This document shows positions 62,379 to 64,000 of a DNA stretch of 64,000 nt, in pieces. The stretch is from positions 36,431-100,430 of the forward strand of contig JBEKYC010000018.1 in assembly GCA_049511415.1 (NCBI GenBank), read 5' to 3'. Source of the stretch: Bog-159 sp049511415 (GTDB taxonomy: Bacteria; Acidobacteriota; Terriglobia; Bryobacterales; Bryobacteraceae). Under the pieces are notes generated by a model. That model had not been told where the DNA came from, ran no database searches, and saw nothing but the letters and a program-made list of their open reading frames with translations. Positions within the stretch are counted from its first letter, which is position 1. Each line of letters starts with the position of its first letter. A program made the translations under genes and the position numbers.

Positions 62379-62828
62379 ATGCCCAAAATGAGATTGCCCA
62401 GCGCCCAATCGGAAGGCAGACCGTCCCGGAAACACAAGAGTGGTTCGCTCACGGTCTTAACTCCACTATTAACCCTCGCGCTCCCATCGACGCTCGGTCG
62501 CGCGCAGTCGCCCAAGACTTTCGAACAGTTCATGCCCGTTGGAATCGACATCCAACAATACACCGTCCAACTGCCCAGATATCTCCATAGGCTCAGACCA
62601 TTTGGCCTTCACACCGGCCCGAACAACTGGAACGCGCAGTGGAGAACCGCGCTGGCGAAATACGAAAACAATCCGACCGTCCAGCAGGTCCAGGGCATCC
62701 TGAAGAAGATGCTCAATCAGCTAGAAGAACACATGTCTGCAGTGGAGCAATTCCTCGAAGAGGGCTACGAGGAGATGGAACCAGTTACCCAGGAGGTTGA
62801 GAGCGAAATCCCGCCTGTTATTCCGTAG
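62379..62828 (+). CDS. Small secreted protein, Sit-like toxin candidate
   Basis: 149 residues from ATG 62379 (GTG 62358 and ATG 62388 possible). A basic start and a signal peptide (SLTVLTPLLTLALPSTLGRA, cleaved before QS) precede a compact domain: FEQFMPVGIDIQQYTVQLPRYLHRL, then PFGLHTGPNNWNAQWRTAL, ending in a helix (VQGILKKMLNQLEEHMSAVEQFLEEGYEEM). F-x-x-F...GIDI...T-V-x-L-P...HR and WNAQW match, from memory, the C-terminal toxin domain of the SitA/DUF2380-TIGR02269 lipoproteins of myxobacteria, which are transferred between cells. No lipobox is seen. Followed by a candidate immunity gene. Function is inference. Confidence 0.5.
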   Translation: MPKMRLPSAQSEGRPSRKHKSGSLTVLTPLLTLALPSTLGRAQSPKTFEQFMPVGIDIQQYTVQLPRYLHRLRPFGLHTGPNNWNAQWRTALAKYENNPTVQQVQGILKKMLNQLEEHMSAVEQFLEEGYEEMEPVTQEVESEIPPVIP

Positions 62829-62930
62829 TGGATCGCGGGCTGAAGCCCCCGGTTGGATTTTCACCAATAGATACAGAATGAGACTAGAAGATAGCGAGTT
62901 CTACCTCTTTAGGGCGCCGGAGTCCGACAG

Positions 62931-63557
62931 GTGCTTATGCACATTGCCCCAGACGCCACCGTTCGGAAGGAGCAAATTACATGTCCGATCAACCCAGGGC
63001 ATGGCCGAAACGGCCGCTTCCTGTCGGATTTTGACTTGGTCGTTCCCTGCTCGCCGCCCGCTGATGTCCTGTTTGACTGGGGAACACACCGCTTCGTACA
63101 GGAGAAAGCTCTCGACATCATACGAAGCGAGGGCCTCACAGGCTTCTGGACCAAGCCAGCCAAAGCTAGGATGAAGCGCACCGGTGAATCGGTGCCCATC
63201 CGCCAGTTATGCGTGTCCGGATGGGGCGGCGTCGTCGCCCCCGAATCCGGCATCCGCATGGACGAGTACTGCCCTGGATGCCAGTTCTCGCATTACTCTC
63301 CCATGACCGACCCCGCATCGCTCATTGACCCGCTCGCCTGGGACGGATCAGATTTCTTCATAATCTGGCCTCTGCCGGGATTTCCCTTCGTCACCAAGCG
63401 CGTGCGGCAGGTTTTCAGGGATAACCACCTGACAGGCCCACAATTCTTGAAAACACTCCCGCCGGAGACCTGGCACGGCTACTCCCCGCAGCGCCTGTCC
63501 TTCATTTTTCCGGAGGCACGCGCCCACGAAATCGGGGATCCCCTAGGAATCTACTAA
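62931..63557 (+). CDS. CPGC-motif protein, candidate immunity partner (double-CXXCG family-like)
   Basis: 208 residues. No signal peptide. Central segments VLFDWGTHRFVQEKALDIIRSEGLTGFW and a clear CPGC in MDEYCPGCQFSHYSPMTDPASL, then WDGSDFFIIWPLPGFPFVTKRVRQVFRDNHLTG. This layout resembles the double-CXXCG (gmx_para) proteins that neighbour SitA-type toxins and are thought to give immunity; the first Cys pair here is reduced to CPIN. Start is uncertain: in another frame 62878 begins RLEDSEFYLFRAPESD, which looks like the family's N-terminus, so a frameshift near 62930 is possible. Not in a standard operon; 102 bases after the candidate toxin. Confidence 0.5.
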   Translation: MLMHIAPDATVRKEQITCPINPGHGRNGRFLSDFDLVVPCSPPADVLFDWGTHRFVQEKALDIIRSEGLTGFWTKPAKARMKRTGESVPIRQLCVSGWGGVVAPESGIRMDEYCPGCQFSHYSPMTDPASLIDPLAWDGSDFFIIWPLPGFPFVTKRVRQVFRDNHLTGPQFLKTLPPETWHGYSPQRLSFIFPEARAHEIGDPLGIY

Positions 63558-63679
63558 TGCGTGGCCCAAAGAAAAGTCGCCTACGGATCGTCGCGGAGCC
63601 GCGCCGAGCAGCTCCCGCACGCCGGGCCCGAAAACCCCCAAAGACCTCGCGGCCCGCGGAAATATACCAATACACATGG

Positions 63680-64000
63680 ATGGAATCCCCGATGCAAATA
63701 ACACAGGCAACCCTACTACTCGTATCCCTAGCCACCACCCTACCCGCCCAAGCCCCGGTCCTCAGCAAGGAATTCATCCGCCTGGGTGACCGCATCATCG
63801 CCACCGAAAACGCCATCGCCGTCTCCGCCGCCAATATCTCCGCCGGCAGCAGTGGCGTCACCATCTCCTGCTGCGTTGTCGCTTCCGCGGACTTTAACGG
63901 CGACGGCGTCCCCGACCTCGTCTGGCAGAGTCCTTCCACCGGCGCGGCCCAGATCTGGTACATGGGCGGCGGCAACGGGGCCACCTTCCTCAGCGCCGCC
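63680..64000 (+). CDS. Secreted FG-GAP/VCBS-repeat protein (3' end outside window)
   Basis: 107 residues to the window edge from ATG 63680 (ATG 63692 also possible). Signal peptide: TQATLLLVSLATTLPAQA. Then LSKEFIRLGDRIIATEN and VASADFNGDGVPDLVWQSPSTGAAQIWYMGG, a typical FG-GAP/VCBS repeat with the calcium-binding D-x-N-x-D-G-x-x-D motif. Such repeats make beta-propellers in surface proteins. The frame is open to the end of the window. Function unknown. Confidence 0.85.
   Translation, partial: MESPMQITQATLLLVSLATTLPAQAPVLSKEFIRLGDRIIATENAIAVSAANISAGSSGVTISCCVVASADFNGDGVPDLVWQSPSTGAAQIWYMGGGNGATFLSAA

Noticed and set aside
61725..62435. Minus-strand open frame of 236 codons spanning rnhB and the following membrane protein
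   Set aside because: Mostly antisense to two supported genes; its unique part (62133-62435) matches nothing I recognise.

Overview
The window is high-GC chromosomal DNA whose gene families point to an acidobacterium of the Solibacter/Bryobacter group (Bryobacteraceae-like). The lineage markers are an NHL-repeat secreted protein with the Solibacter-type C-terminal domain (TIGR03437-like), a VWFA-related acidobacterial protein, an ADOP-type duplicated orphan permease paired with a PadR regulator, SBBP-repeat debris and an FG-GAP/VCBS-type secreted protein. This assignment is inference from family recognition, not from rRNA, and no rRNA or tRNA gene was seen. Layout, left to right: (1) 1-8.6 kb, mostly minus strand: secreted NHL protein (cut by the window edge), DUF302-like protein, PHP-type CehA/McbA metallohydrolase, a GxxExxY nuclease-like gene inside an inverted repeat, VWFA protein, and a run rluD-uppS-winged helix-membrane protein with a clear promoter. 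(2) 9-16.8 kb, plus strand: the rimP-nusA-infB-DUF503-rbfA translation/transcription operon, with a promoter and leader hairpin before rimP, then apbE and hemE. (3) 16.9-24.3 kb: MazEF-like pair, a large Q/G-rich membrane protein, an NtrC-type regulator, a LuxR-type response regulator, a TrmB-like regulator behind an inverted repeat, and four tandem secreted paralogues. (4) 24.5-35.6 kb: hicA(frameshifted)-hicB-aldehyde dehydrogenase-glutamine synthetase-like operon, esterase, NAD(P)-binding protein, SBBP pseudogene, PadR + ADOP permease, a TIR protein with a degenerate CHAT-like C-terminus, and a relic of a second ADOP permease. (5) 35.6-46.3 kb: a nine-gene methylmalonyl-CoA/transcarboxylase operon: 5S, 12S, a small membrane-anchored subunit, 1.3S biotin carrier, epimerase, both mutase subunits, MeaB and a CoA transferase. 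Most junctions are ATGA overlaps. Together these genes encode the Wood-Werkman interconversion of succinyl-CoA and propionyl-CoA coupled to pyruvate/oxaloacetate, finishing with CoA transfer, so fermentative propionate formation (or its reverse) is the likely role. (6) 46.4-57.5 kb, mixed accessory and household genes: DUF2971, RHH protein, two PilZ proteins, PAP2-type protein, FmdB zinc ribbon, TPR-like secreted protein, Na+/solute symporter, amino-acid permease, HtrA protease, coaE, and a RelE-type pair with a broken toxin. (7) 57.6-62.1 kb: the ffh-rpsP-khpA-rimM-trmD-rplS-rnhB operon. (8) 62.3-64 kb: a small secreted protein plus a CPGC-motif protein that look like a Sit-type toxin/immunity pair, and the start of a secreted FG-GAP protein. 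The observations most worth following are the dispersed repeat family that brackets the GxxExxY nuclease and recurs at two other sites, the TIR/CHAT-like protein lodged between permease copies, the compact transcarboxylase operon carrying one of those repeats, and the Sit-like toxin/immunity pair.
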